This document shows, one piece after another, positions 6,795-15,059 of a DNA stretch of 64,000 nucleotides (within the stretch, counting starts at the first letter, position 1; every line of letters starts with the position of its first letter). This DNA is from a virus. Both the position numbers and the translations under genes were made by a program. The stretch is from positions 26,979 to 90,978 of the IMG/VR virus record IMGVR_UViG_3300044641_010328, one strand, 5' to 3'. The notes beneath the pieces were generated by a model. The model ran no database searches. It saw only the letters and a program-made list of their open reading frames with translations, and was not told the origin of the DNA.

Positions 6795-9166
6795 TATGCC
6801 TCTGGTTGAGATTCTATCATGTCATATGCAAACTTGATAATTTCGTTGACATTTTTCTTAGTGGATGTTGCTGCCTTTACCTTCTTTCCCTTAGCATCCA
6901 GAGACTTCTTGAATGCCTCTGACATCGTCTCAAACTGAGCTTCCATTTCTAGTAAGAAGGCTTCTATGTTTTCATTAATTGCTGTCTCAACCTCGGGAGT
7001 TTCCATCTCGTCCTTTCTCGCGCGAGCTGCCAGGATCTTCTCTCCGACAATGTCGAATATTTCTTCTGGGTTTATAGAGCTAAATTTATCAAACGTGAGC
7101 TTCTCGCCTTTTTCAAGCTTACCCTGGGAAACAAGCGCCTTCTGAATGACTCCTCCGTACTTGCTTATCACATCAATGGATTCCTCATCGATGTAATTCA
7201 GTATCAGACGCTTTATCTGAGAAGGCGAGAGATCTCTCCTCCTAGCCATGATGTTATACTTTGTAGTGAGCTCAACAGTCCTAATTAGAGCGCGAAGCTG
7301 CTCATCAGACTCTTTTGTGAAAAGATACCTGACAGTTGATATCTCATCAAGCCCTAGCGTCTCGTATCTCTTCTCGTCAGCGCTGGTAAGATCTGGCTTT
7401 GTTACAAGGTTGAAGAGCTGTGCGATGTTAGGGACGACCTCGTTGATATCATCACCTGTGTCAGGGCTAGTGATAAGATTCTGGCAGGCTCTGACAATTA
7501 AGGATATCCATTCTTTCATTTCGACCAAGGACAAAAATTTCTTGTAATCTTCCAGTCCCATTGTCTGGTATGTCTCTTCAAAATCTGCCTCGGGATCATC
7601 TTCAACAACTCTCTGGAAAACAAGTTTCGCAATAGGAGTGAAAGCATTGTTGAAGAAGCTTTCAGCAAGAATCTCAGCAGCAGCGCCTGCGAAAGTCTTC
7701 GTCACGATCTCGCCTTCTTCAGTGCCCTCTATGTCCTCGAGATCTGGATCAAGGATGGAAGGCCTACCTCTTGCCATCAACCCAATCTTCTGATATCTGT
7801 CTCGCTCTATGTTCTTGGAGATCTGATTGATGGTTTCTTCTTGCTCATCTTTTGACATGCTGTTGAAGTCTGATGTGCTCTTTCCAAGCTTCTTTAGCTG
7901 CTTCTCGAATGCCGAAGGATCTTCGCTTTGCATTGCTTCTGCTTCTGCACGAGAAAACTGACTACCTAGATTAGCCTGAAGGGTCGCTGCTCTCTTCTTC
8001 TTGTCTTGAGCCTTCTCAGCAGCAGCATCGAGCTTTCTCTGCTCCTTTTCACCCCTCGCTGTCAAAGCTGCCAAGGCCTTGTCGTGCATGGCGCGGCGTG
8101 CTTTGTCAAATTCTGACCGAAACGCTGCTTCGTATTCCTGGTCATTAAATGGGAAATTTCTGAGAATATAGTAAACAGTATCCTCTGTGCGACCACCTGG
8201 ATATTCAGCTGTGACAGCAATTGGGCCACCCGTGTGAACAATTGGTATCCTGAGCTCCTTCGCTAGATCCGGTCTTGGCGGGCTTGCGAGATCTGTGAAT
8301 CTGACTCTCCTAACATGTGTTGGCTCATCCATGCCATCAAGCTTTGCCATCAATGACTCTATATCAATTCCGATCTTTGCATCTTCAAAATTCTTAGGAA
8401 GTCCTAGCCCGGACTTCTCAAAAACATCAAGAACTCTATTTGCATCTCCTGACACGATGTCTGCCATCTCGATCTTTGACTGATCTCTGATTTGACGCAT
8501 TGCAATCAGATCAGGTGCCATTGTCCACTTTTGACGCATCGCTTCAAGCTCATCGATCTCGTGAGACTTCAGCCTCTTCCCGCCGATTGAGACAATTGGT
8601 GACGAAGCAGCAGTCGCGCGCGCTGCTGTTTGTGCAAGCTTCTCTGCTTTTCTTTCGTCGCCCTTCTTCTTCGATCTTGGCTTTTTTGGACCCTCGTATC
8701 TATCTTTTGTTGGGCCAGAACGAAACCCAGTATCGGGCTTCTCATCAGAGTCAGAGTCTTCCTCGTCTCCAGCCGGTATAAGGCTTCTTAGGCTTGCCTC
8801 TTTGAGCACAATCGGTCTAAGAACTTCCATGAGATCTGTCTCACTCATGCCCTTGTATTGTTCGGGGGCCTTTGATTTGCGCACAAGGTCCTTAATTCGA
8901 GAATAGAAGTACTGGACCTTTCCAGGATCAACCTCCTGTGACATCTGTGCTGCTGCCTGAGAGAGCTGCCGCTTGTTTACCGGTAGAAAGTCAGGATCAC
9001 CTACGGGAACCTTGTCAGCTGATAGCTGAGAAGCCATCTGCGCATCTGGTAGCACAGGCCTATCAGTCCCGGCAATCTGTGTCTGGTCTCTGGTGTGAAA
9101 GCTTCTTTCTTCTGCCAGGACTTTTAGGAGCTGCTCAAGTGCTCGCTTCTTGACTACAACCTGCAT
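6794..9166 (-). CDS. large helical putative virion protein (790 aa)
   Basis: No family recognised. The product is long, highly charged and mostly alpha-helical. Its N-terminal segment (LEQLLKVLAEERSFHTRDQ) is shared with the 235-residue protein. There is a Lys/Arg/Asp-rich low-complexity stretch at about 133-190, and a Lys/Glu/Ala coiled-coil region at about 355-410. The C-terminus is helical with TSTKKNVNEIIKFAYDM. Size and position among small genes suggest an internal head, scaffold or injected protein. Nothing in the sequence shows a catalytic motif. Confidence 0.7.
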   Translation of the reverse strand: MQVVVKKRALEQLLKVLAEERSFHTRDQTQIAGTDRPVLPDAQMASQLSADKVPVGDPDFLPVNKRQLSQAAAQMSQEVDPGKVQYFYSRIKDLVRKSKAPEQYKGMSETDLMEVLRPIVLKEASLRSLIPAGDEEDSDSDEKPDTGFRSGPTKDRYEGPKKPRSKKKGDERKAEKLAQTAARATAASSPIVSIGGKRLKSHEIDELEAMRQKWTMAPDLIAMRQIRDQSKIEMADIVSGDANRVLDVFEKSGLGLPKNFEDAKIGIDIESLMAKLDGMDEPTHVRRVRFTDLASPPRPDLAKELRIPIVHTGGPIAVTAEYPGGRTEDTVYYILRNFPFNDQEYEAAFRSEFDKARRAMHDKALAALTARGEKEQRKLDAAAEKAQDKKKRAATLQANLGSQFSRAEAEAMQSEDPSAFEKQLKKLGKSTSDFNSMSKDEQEETINQISKNIERDRYQKIGLMARGRPSILDPDLEDIEGTEEGEIVTKTFAGAAAEILAESFFNNAFTPIAKLVFQRVVEDDPEADFEETYQTMGLEDYKKFLSLVEMKEWISLIVRACQNLITSPDTGDDINEVVPNIAQLFNLVTKPDLTSADEKRYETLGLDEISTVRYLFTKESDEQLRALIRTVELTTKYNIMARRRDLSPSQIKRLILNYIDEESIDVISKYGGVIQKALVSQGKLEKGEKLTFDKFSSINPEEIFDIVGEKILAARARKDEMETPEVETAINENIEAFLLEMEAQFETMSEAFKKSLDAKGKKVKAATSTKKNVNEIIKFAYDMIESQPEA

Positions 9167-9202
9167 ATTTTACACCCTTTGTGAGTAAATATATGCACAG
9201 AT

Positions 9203-9484
9203 TCAATTGGTGAAATCAGATCCTGCCTTTCTTGCAGAGAACTTTTGCGTTTTAGATCTCGCCTCTTCCTTGTCTGCTAGATCTCCAAGCGCCCTAATGA
9301 GATTTGCTTGGATGAGAGCAAGTGTTGCGAGTGCACGTGCAAAATCAGCAATCTTTGTCTCAGCTGATTCAATCTTACTGTGGATCTCTCTCTGATTTTC
9401 CTCAATCTTCTGAAGCCTATCGAGGATCAGATTGACACCTGTCAGGTCCATCAGGAGATGTTGCGCACGCTTTGTCAGATTCAT
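9203..9484 (-). CDS. small coiled-coil protein (93 aa)
   Basis: Function unknown. Residues about 18-70 (LILDRLQKIEENQREIHSKI and onward) have a heptad-like pattern of Leu/Ile and charged residues and should form a coiled coil. It is followed by a basic tail. The start overlaps the stop of the 101-codon gene by 4 bases. The 36-base gap downstream to the 790-residue gene holds its ribosome-binding region. Confidence 0.65.
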   Translation of the reverse strand: MNLTKRAQHLLMDLTGVNLILDRLQKIEENQREIHSKIESAETKIADFARALATLALIQANLIRALGDLADKEEARSKTQKFSARKAGSDFTN

Positions 9485-9786
9485 GAATTGTCTCTTAGAG
9501 GATTTTCTAACTCTAAGATATCATAGATCGCATCTGAATCTGTGTTATCAAGCTTCTTGATCTCTTTTTGCAATTTCTTCCTATTGACAGACTTCAAGAT
9601 CGCAATCATGTCCGGATGCCCAGTGCTGACAAGATGTGCAAATTCCTCAAATACTTCCTGCATACTCACTTTGTGCGTAAAGCAAGCAATTCTAAATCCT
9701 GCATGCGAGGAAGTTGAAAGGCTTACGTGAACTGACTTCTTTGTGGCAAAGTCTATTAGAGTCTTCTCTTTTTTTGTTCTTGCCAT
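9481..9786 (-). CDS. ribbon-helix-helix-like protein (101 aa)
   Basis: The segment KSVHVSLSTSSHAGFRIACFTHKVSMQEVFEEF (about 18-50) fits a ribbon-helix-helix DNA-binding fold: a short strand with alternating residues, a helix, a turn with Ser, and a second helix. The rest is a charged helical extension. Such proteins often bind operator DNA as dimers, so this could be a phage regulator, but it lies inside a run of putative virion genes. No operator repeat was recognised nearby. Confidence is moderate because short folds are easy to overcall. Confidence 0.5.
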   Translation of the reverse strand: MARTKKEKTLIDFATKKSVHVSLSTSSHAGFRIACFTHKVSMQEVFEEFAHLVSTGHPDMIAILKSVNRKKLQKEIKKLDNTDSDAIYDILELENPLRDNS

Positions 9787-9788
9787 TT

Positions 9789-10337
9789 TTATCCGCCGGC
9801 AGTCTTGACTCCTGCGCCTACAGAGATTGGAACATCGACCATGCGATCCTCTCCCTCAAGTCCAAAATCGTACTGCTGATCAAGGATATCGACCATCTGT
9901 TCAACGTAACTCTGCCCATAATTTTTCTTCAAAAACTCTGAGGCTCTTGATACAACGACCTCTTCGACCTGCAGAAGCGTTCTTGAATTCATCACAAGTC
10001 TTGCAATCTTTTTGGTGAACATGTCGATGTCTAGAGGAGGCTTCTCAACCACAGGCTCCTTTGGTGCTTCCTTTGGAGTCTCGCTTCCTGTTGCCGGAGG
10101 TGCGCTCTCTTCACCTGCACCCTCTTCATCCTGCTCAAGGAGGAATCGAAGAGACAGATTGTTGAGAGACTCAAACATCTCTTCTTTTTCTTCTCCCGCA
10201 TCAATTGATTCCTTCTCGTACCTGATTATGAGGGCATCTATCTGATCATCAACAGAGTCGGGTGCAGGATCAACCTCCTGCATCATTCCTTCGACTGGTG
10301 AGTCAAGATCATCCTGCTCATGTATGCGACTTCTCAT
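9789..10337 (-). CDS. acidic helical protein (182 aa)
   Basis: Function unknown. It has an acidic N-terminal half (DDLDSPVEGMMQEVDPAPDS) and a Glu/Pro-rich linker at about 72-100. A more folded helical C-terminal domain follows (about 103-165: DIDMFTKKIARLVMNSRTLL and on), ending in a Gly-rich tail. The start overlaps the end of the superoxide-dismutase-fold gene by 4 bases, so the two are likely co-expressed. Confidence 0.65.
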   Translation of the reverse strand: MRSRIHEQDDLDSPVEGMMQEVDPAPDSVDDQIDALIIRYEKESIDAGEEKEEMFESLNNLSLRFLLEQDEEGAGEESAPPATGSETPKEAPKEPVVEKPPLDIDMFTKKIARLVMNSRTLLQVEEVVVSRASEFLKKNYGQSYVEQMVDILDQQYDFGLEGEDRMVDVPISVGAGVKTAGG

Positions 10338-11032
10338 GGTGCTGTCCCCTTGAGAGCAAGTGCGATCTTCTCAGCTCTCTTTATTCTGTCCTCGATGACG
10401 CCCCAGTTGAGCTCCTTCATCATGGCATAAGTGTATGTCTTAACATCTGAGACATAATCCCTGTAATAGGCGTGTTGCCAGACATCCATGACAATGATGG
10501 GAATACAACCAACCGGAACACTTTGGCTGTGCAGATCGATGAAAGTGTTCATGTAGGTCTGCGTAAAGATGTTGAAATATGTGACTGCCCAACCGCAGCG
10601 TGCCGCAAGGCAGCATGCAATAAAATCAGTCTGCCACTTATCAAAGTCTCCAAAATCACGAGATAGCCTCATGTAGGAGAGCGTGTCCATGGAGATGTTG
10701 CTGGTAAGATCGCTGATGTTTGAGAAGTAAAGCTCGTGTAGGTAGACGCCATTCATGTTGTACGTCTCATCCTGCTTGAGAGATCTGAAAGCAGATCCGT
10801 TTGATTTGACATCTCCTCTATCGACTGTATCAAGCTCTGCGCTTATTCGATTGAAGGCCTCAAGATATCCCAGATATAGACCATTATGTGCCTTTTTTGT
10901 GGCAGCGCTCTGGAACTCTGTTGGCAGATTAAATGTCTTCTGCTGTGCAACCAGCGCCTCGTTGAGATTTTCCCTCTCTCCGAGGTGAAGAGACTCTGCA
11001 ATAACCTTGCTAATATCTGCGTTTTTGATCAT
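10334..11032 (-). CDS. Fe/Mn superoxide dismutase-fold protein, metal site incomplete (232 aa)
   Basis: The C-terminal part carries the family hallmark DVWQHAYYRDY (D183, H187), followed by a Tyr-rich helix ending KELNW, as in SodA/SodB. A central YLHELYFSNI (H99) matches the second conserved His region, and KKAHNGLYLGYLEAFN (residues 46-61) matches the N-terminal helix hairpin. In the bacterial enzymes the first metal ligand is a His five residues before the second His of KHHQTY. Counting here puts Ala44 at that place, so one of four ligands seems lost. The fold is well supported but dismutase activity is doubtful. The gene overlaps a putative virion gene, which suggests a structural or assembly role. 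Confidence 0.75.
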   Translation of the reverse strand: MIKNADISKVIAESLHLGERENLNEALVAQQKTFNLPTEFQSAATKKAHNGLYLGYLEAFNRISAELDTVDRGDVKSNGSAFRSLKQDETYNMNGVYLHELYFSNISDLTSNISMDTLSYMRLSRDFGDFDKWQTDFIACCLAARCGWAVTYFNIFTQTYMNTFIDLHSQSVPVGCIPIIVMDVWQHAYYRDYVSDVKTYTYAMMKELNWGVIEDRIKRAEKIALALKGTAP

Positions 11033-11033
11033 A

Positions 11034-11297
11034 CTAGAGTCCCTCGTAGTGTTTGAAGTCCTTCTGCGTGAGGACTATCTCGTTTCCGTCGCCGCTGTGC
11101 GCAATTATGCTAATCTTTCCCTTCAGTATGCGAACATCATCGACTGTGTACGTGAGGCCTGACTTCTTGTGGATGATCTTAAAACCGGGTGTGATTAGAA
11201 TCTTTTGGTTCTTTCCCTTTCCGACAGATACTTTCAGTGCTTCCTGAATGTATCTCTTCATCATATCCTGGATGTCATTTCCTGTGATTGTTCTCAT
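11034..11297 (-). CDS. small beta-rich protein (87 aa)
   Basis: Function unknown. The N-terminal 20 residues form a helix (GNDIQDMMKRYIQEALKVSV). The rest looks like a compact five-stranded barrel (ILITPGFKIIHKKSGLTYTV, then KISIIAHSGDGNEIVL). The start lies inside the end of the dCMP deaminase gene, overlapping by 23 bases. Confidence 0.65.
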   Translation of the reverse strand: MRTITGNDIQDMMKRYIQEALKVSVGKGKNQKILITPGFKIIHKKSGLTYTVDDVRILKGKISIIAHSGDGNEIVLTQKDFKHYEGL

Positions 11298-11763
11298 CAG
11301 CTGAATCCGCCATTATGTTATTTATCTTCCTTACACGAATTCCTGCCACATTAAGCAGCCCTATGCCACTAGAATCTCTATATTCATCTCTGTAGACGAC
11401 TTCTGAGATTCCTGCGTTGATTATTGCCTTTGCACACATCTTGCAGGGACTCATGCTAATATACATTATCTTCTTCTTCGGGTTGTTATAGTCAAGCTTA
11501 ATAAGAGCATTAACCTCAGCATGAATGAACCCAGACTCTCCTGGATCTGATGATTCACGAGTGTTTGGTCCGCCTGCGTGATCACCGTTATATCCTAGAG
11601 CAAGAAGCTGCGTGTTATCGCTTGTGACTATTATTGAAGCAACCTTGTGAACTGGATCATTTGACCTCTTCTCTATTGTTCCAATGACCTCAATCCAGAT
11701 TTGGTCCCAGGATGGTCGATGCTGGTAGGTGTGTCTGAGATCATCTAGAAAATCACTTGCCAT
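11275..11763 (-). CDS. cd: deoxycytidylate (dCMP) deaminase
   Basis: This enzyme deaminates dCMP to dUMP to feed thymidylate synthesis. Zinc-site residues are in place: HAE at 81-83 (His ligand and catalytic Glu) and SPCKMC at 105-110 (two Cys ligands). The length of 162 residues is close to other phage enzymes. T4 cd is the family prototype, and gene symbols are given by analogy. It overlaps the DHH phosphoesterase gene by 11 bases and sits at the end of a nucleotide cluster with thymidine kinase and the kinase/TS-like fusion. The product dUMP would be the substrate of ThyX. Confidence 0.93.
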   Translation of the reverse strand: MASDFLDDLRHTYQHRPSWDQIWIEVIGTIEKRSNDPVHKVASIIVTSDNTQLLALGYNGDHAGGPNTRESSDPGESGFIHAEVNALIKLDYNNPKKKIMYISMSPCKMCAKAIINAGISEVVYRDEYRDSSGIGLLNVAGIRVRKINNIMADSADENNHRK

Positions 11764-12604
11764 TGGCTTCTACCTTGCTATCAAAGATTGTCTCAATATT
11801 TGTGTGTGCAGGCAAAGCAAAGCCTGCAGCCTTGCGGTGACCGCCTCCTCCAAACCTCTTTGCAATTTCGCTTACATCGGAGTCTTCGTGATGTGCTCTC
11901 AGACTTACCTTTACCTGCTGCGTATCGTGATCATAGTACCAGATTACCGCGAAGTCGCACTTAGGAGAAAGTGCAGCACCAATCTCGGACATCCAGTGCG
12001 GAGAATTGACAACAAGAACATCCTTACCTCCCATCTTTCTAGGAGCAGCCTGCTTCGCGATCTTGGAGATCACGGTCTTCGAGTATGCGAGAATGTAGGC
12101 GCCGCGCTCCTGCGCACTGTCAACCGCCGAATCGTCGAGGTACTTGTCAAACTCCTCGAAGTCATACGGTACCATGTCAAATGCAGCGGAAAACTCCTTG
12201 CTGTACGGAATTTCCCAACGCCAAAGGTCTCGGTCCTCAATGAACTTAATGAGGCGCGGTGCTTCCTTGCCGGGATGGAAGAACTTCCAAGCAAGCATTG
12301 CTCCGCTGTGGTTCATGTCGAACCGAGTGCAAGTGACATCATGGAGCTCAACAACAGCAGACTTGTGGTGATCGATAATAAGAAGGTTCTTGGCTTCCTT
12401 CATCAGTCGTTTTGTTGTCCCGTTGTCATAGGAGAAGTCGAGAACAACGACATTCTTTCCAGAGACATCTGGAGGTTGCTCTCCGTGCTTTGCTGCGTGA
12501 TATTCAGCTCTATCTCCTAGCAGCTTCCAGGCTGAATATGCTGCACCAAATCCATCAGTGCAATTTGCATGGTAGATCACCAGATCGACGCTACCCGGAT
12601 CCAT
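11753..12604 (-). CDS. DHH/DHHA1 family phosphoesterase
   Basis: This is a manganese-dependent phosphoesterase of the RecJ/NrnA superfamily, 283 residues from the chosen start. Motifs are HANCTDGFGAAY (variant of the first Asp motif), VVVLDFS, IIDHHKSA (the DHH signature) and, near the end, RFGGGGHRKAAGF (DHHA1 substrate-binding motif). The compact size without RecJ extensions points to a nanoRNase or cyclic-dinucleotide/oligonucleotide phosphodiesterase rather than a long-DNA exonuclease. The ATG at 12604 is chosen because it overlaps the thymidine kinase stop as TGATG. An upstream extension would lie inside that gene. Possible jobs are recycling oligonucleotides during host DNA breakdown or degrading signalling nucleotides. 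Confidence 0.88.
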   Translation of the reverse strand: MDPGSVDLVIYHANCTDGFGAAYSAWKLLGDRAEYHAAKHGEQPPDVSGKNVVVLDFSYDNGTTKRLMKEAKNLLIIDHHKSAVVELHDVTCTRFDMNHSGAMLAWKFFHPGKEAPRLIKFIEDRDLWRWEIPYSKEFSAAFDMVPYDFEEFDKYLDDSAVDSAQERGAYILAYSKTVISKIAKQAAPRKMGGKDVLVVNSPHWMSEIGAALSPKCDFAVIWYYDHDTQQVKVSLRAHHEDSDVSEIAKRFGGGGHRKAAGFALPAHTNIETIFDSKVEANGK

Positions 12605-13161
12605 CAGAAATCCTGTACTCGATTGTGGTGATTCCAGCACCTTGGTGCGTATAGCTCAGATCCTCCCACAGCTATCTCCTCTAGGTTTTCAACCTTTCGA
12701 TCTGTGAAATATGCATCTGCTCCGCATGTCGTACAAACTGCAGAGCACTTCTCAACGTGTGTTGCCCAGGGTAGTATCTCCTTGATCTCAGGAAATACAT
12801 TGCACGAGGCAGACATCTCAATAGAGGCAACCACGACTGTGAACCCTGTCCTGTACAGAGAGATGAGCGCATCAGCAACGCCATCAATCATGAATGCTTC
12901 ATCAACTGCAATTACATCGGGTCGTGTCTCTTGTGCAGTCACAAATCTAAGAATATCCTCGCCATTTGATACATTTATTGCAGGAATCTTTCCGCCGTTG
13001 TGCGTGCAGATCTCGCTCTCTGTGTACCTGTCGTCAAGACGGGGCTTGAATGCGAGAATCTTTAAACCCTTGTACCTAAATCTATCGACAAGCGCGATGA
13101 GTCGCGTTGTCTTTGAACCCATCATTGGGCCTGTAAAGACATGAAAACTTGGGTTGATCAT
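12604..13161 (-). CDS. tk: thymidine kinase (type II, zinc-containing)
   Basis: It phosphorylates thymidine to TMP. From the ATG at 13161 the P-loop GPMMGSKT is at residues 11-18, the Walker B-like VIAVDEAFMI in the middle, and zinc-ribbon cysteines follow (CSAVCTTCGADAYFT). The C-terminus is slightly shortened relative to bacterial enzymes (185 residues). The chosen start overlaps the epimerase stop as ATGA; a longer frame would run into that gene. T4 also encodes tk. It is coupled to the epimerase upstream and the DHH phosphoesterase downstream. Confidence 0.92.
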   Translation of the reverse strand: MINPSFHVFTGPMMGSKTTRLIALVDRFRYKGLKILAFKPRLDDRYTESEICTHNGGKIPAINVSNGEDILRFVTAQETRPDVIAVDEAFMIDGVADALISLYRTGFTVVVASIEMSASCNVFPEIKEILPWATHVEKCSAVCTTCGADAYFTDRKVENLEEIAVGGSELYAPRCWNHHNRVQDF

Positions 13162-14153
13162 TTGAGCTTCCACCATTGAAGAGTCCTCTCTAGTCCATCC
13201 CAAAATGTGACCTTAGGTACATATCCAAAGTCACGTTGAGCAGCTCCATAATCACCTAGCGTGTGCATAACGTCTCCTTGTCGCCAGGGAGCATTAACAA
13301 CCTCAATATTCTTGAACTCACTCATAAGATGCTCAAGAATCTCCTTGTTTGATGTGCGCTGGCCACAGCAAACATTATACCTCTCACCCGTAAACTTTTT
13401 AAGTGAAAACGCTGCAAGCACGTTTGCATCGACGACGTTGTCAACGTAACAAAGATCTCTAGACTGTGTCCCGTCTCCGTCAGACCTCAAGGGCGTTCCA
13501 GCCGATATTGCATTGCACCATGCTGAAACCGCTGTCGAATAGGGTGAATCACCCATCTGTCCCGGTCCAAATACGTTAAAATACCGCAGAAGGACAACAT
13601 CGAGATCGTATAGCCTGCTGAATAGTGCTGAAAAGTCCTCTAGGCATGACTTCTGTAGTGCATAAGGAGACTTTGGACTCTTTGGTTCAGATTCAGACGT
13701 TGGCATGACGTCAGCGCCTCCGTACACTGAGGAGGAGGATGCAGCAACGACTCTTCGTACGTTTCCGACGCACGCCTTGATTAAGATGACATACTTCATA
13801 AGATTTTCATCAGTTGTCTCAACTGGGTGCTCAACAGAGTAAGACACGCGTGGGACGGCTGCCTGGTGAAAAACGACGTCATATTTCTTCTGATGGATCC
13901 TATCAAGCACAACAGGCGACGCAAAGTCATCCTCTATCACCCAGACCTGACTCGGATTTCTGCTATCAATCTGTGACTCGTAGATTGACACAAGATTTCC
14001 AATGAATGTCTTGACATCAAGTCCAGAAAAATTATCCAGACTTCCATTCACCATATTGTCAACCACGTCTACTGTGTGCCCATCAGCAACTAGACGCTTT
14101 ACGAGGTTTGAGCCAATGAATCCGGCTCCTCCCGTCACTAGAACATTTGCCAT
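13158..14153 (-). CDS. NAD-dependent sugar epimerase/dehydratase (extended SDR)
   Basis: An extended short-chain dehydrogenase of 331 residues. It has the NAD-binding GGAGFIG (8-14), an active-site Ser run with SSSSVYGG (about 139-146), and the YxxxK pair in SPYALQKS (Y164, K168). The C-terminal half resembles nucleotide-sugar epimerases of the GalE/WbpP group, with RYFNVFGPGQ and the NVCCGQRTS pattern. The substrate is probably a UDP- or other NDP-sugar. In a phage it could supply a sugar for glycosylating DNA or virion proteins, or alter the host surface. No glycosyltransferase is recognised in this window. It is embedded between thymidine kinase and the kinase/TS-like fusion gene. Confidence 0.9.
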   Translation of the reverse strand: MANVLVTGGAGFIGSNLVKRLVADGHTVDVVDNMVNGSLDNFSGLDVKTFIGNLVSIYESQIDSRNPSQVWVIEDDFASPVVLDRIHQKKYDVVFHQAAVPRVSYSVEHPVETTDENLMKYVILIKACVGNVRRVVAASSSSVYGGADVMPTSESEPKSPKSPYALQKSCLEDFSALFSRLYDLDVVLLRYFNVFGPGQMGDSPYSTAVSAWCNAISAGTPLRSDGDGTQSRDLCYVDNVVDANVLAAFSLKKFTGERYNVCCGQRTSNKEILEHLMSEFKNIEVVNAPWRQGDVMHTLGDYGAAQRDFGYVPKVTFWDGLERTLQWWKLK

Positions 14154-14186
14154 GATTTAGATTCTCCTGTGCTCCATTCTATCATG

Positions 14187-15059
14187 CTAAGGAACAATGT
14201 GTGCACAATTTAGGCACACTTTGACTCGAATATCTCTAGATTCAAGACCAATCAAATTCTGAGCCTTGAAACCAATGTGAATCAGCGCATCAAGATCTAT
14301 CTTCAGATTTTTTGGCACGTTGGTTGATCTGCACACAATGTCAAGGACATCATGCTCTGGTCTATGCATAAATCGAACGTATGATATGCAGCTTGAATTT
14401 GCTGTTACAAACCTACGGGATCCTGCTCCCTGACCCGACTCCATCTCTTTTATGATTCTGTCCATAAGATCATCATTTATCTGCCCGTAATATTCCTCTT
14501 CACCTGGCACTGAGAGTGCACCTGGTCCGAGGTTGTCAGACTGAGATGCAATCACCTCAAACTTCAAATCAAGAGATTCATTTCTCCCTGTGGCAGACAG
14601 CGCACTCTCAACATAGTTTGTCATCTTTTCTGTGCTTACAAACTCTCTGCTATGAACAATGTCGCGAACCGCCTCGGGATCTGGAATTCCCTTGCATGTA
14701 ATCACAGAAGGATGGTCTCTCAGCGCCAGTGATTGTGTGTTGAATGCCTCCCACGTGGTCCGTAGTGAACCAAGGTCGTGCATCTCATCGCCTCTGGCAG
14801 CAAACCGCGCTGTAACTGTGCTCCATTCGGGTGCAAGAAAGACGACAACATTATTCAAATCATCGAGAAACCTGTGAAGCTCGCCGGACTCGTGGCTGTT
14901 ATCACGGCCAAAGATCTTTGGATACACAGCACGACTGATGTGACCCCGATCTCGAATATCATACCTGAAGTTTGTAGACCTGTGAAGTTGTCCGTAGAAA
15001 GTTGACTTGCCCGAGAGATCACAGCCCTCAAGAACAATCTGCCTTGTTGGTAGCCTCAT
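14187..15059 (-). CDS. P-loop nucleotide kinase fused to thymidylate-synthase-like domain
   Basis: The N-terminal half (about 1-140) is a thymidylate/deoxynucleoside kinase-like P-loop protein with EGCDLSGKST at 11-20. The C-terminal part (about 185-290) shows the signature order of the thymidylate synthase/dNMP hydroxymethylase fold. C224 is in SCISYVRF (compare the catalytic CHxxxQF), RSTNVPKNL is at 244-252 (compare RSxDxxxGxPxN), and CAHIV is near the end (compare DAHIY). The N-terminal half of TS, with the phosphate-binding loop and part of the folate site, seems missing or replaced. If active, the fusion could couple base modification and phosphorylation. If not, the TS part may be regulatory. 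It overlaps the DnaE start region by 4 bases. Confidence 0.65.
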   Translation of the reverse strand: MRLPTRQIVLEGCDLSGKSTFYGQLHRSTNFRYDIRDRGHISRAVYPKIFGRDNSHESGELHRFLDDLNNVVVFLAPEWSTVTARFAARGDEMHDLGSLRTTWEAFNTQSLALRDHPSVITCKGIPDPEAVRDIVHSREFVSTEKMTNYVESALSATGRNESLDLKFEVIASQSDNLGPGALSVPGEEEYYGQINDDLMDRIIKEMESGQGAGSRRFVTANSSCISYVRFMHRPEHDVLDIVCRSTNVPKNLKIDLDALIHIGFKAQNLIGLESRDIRVKVCLNCAHIVP

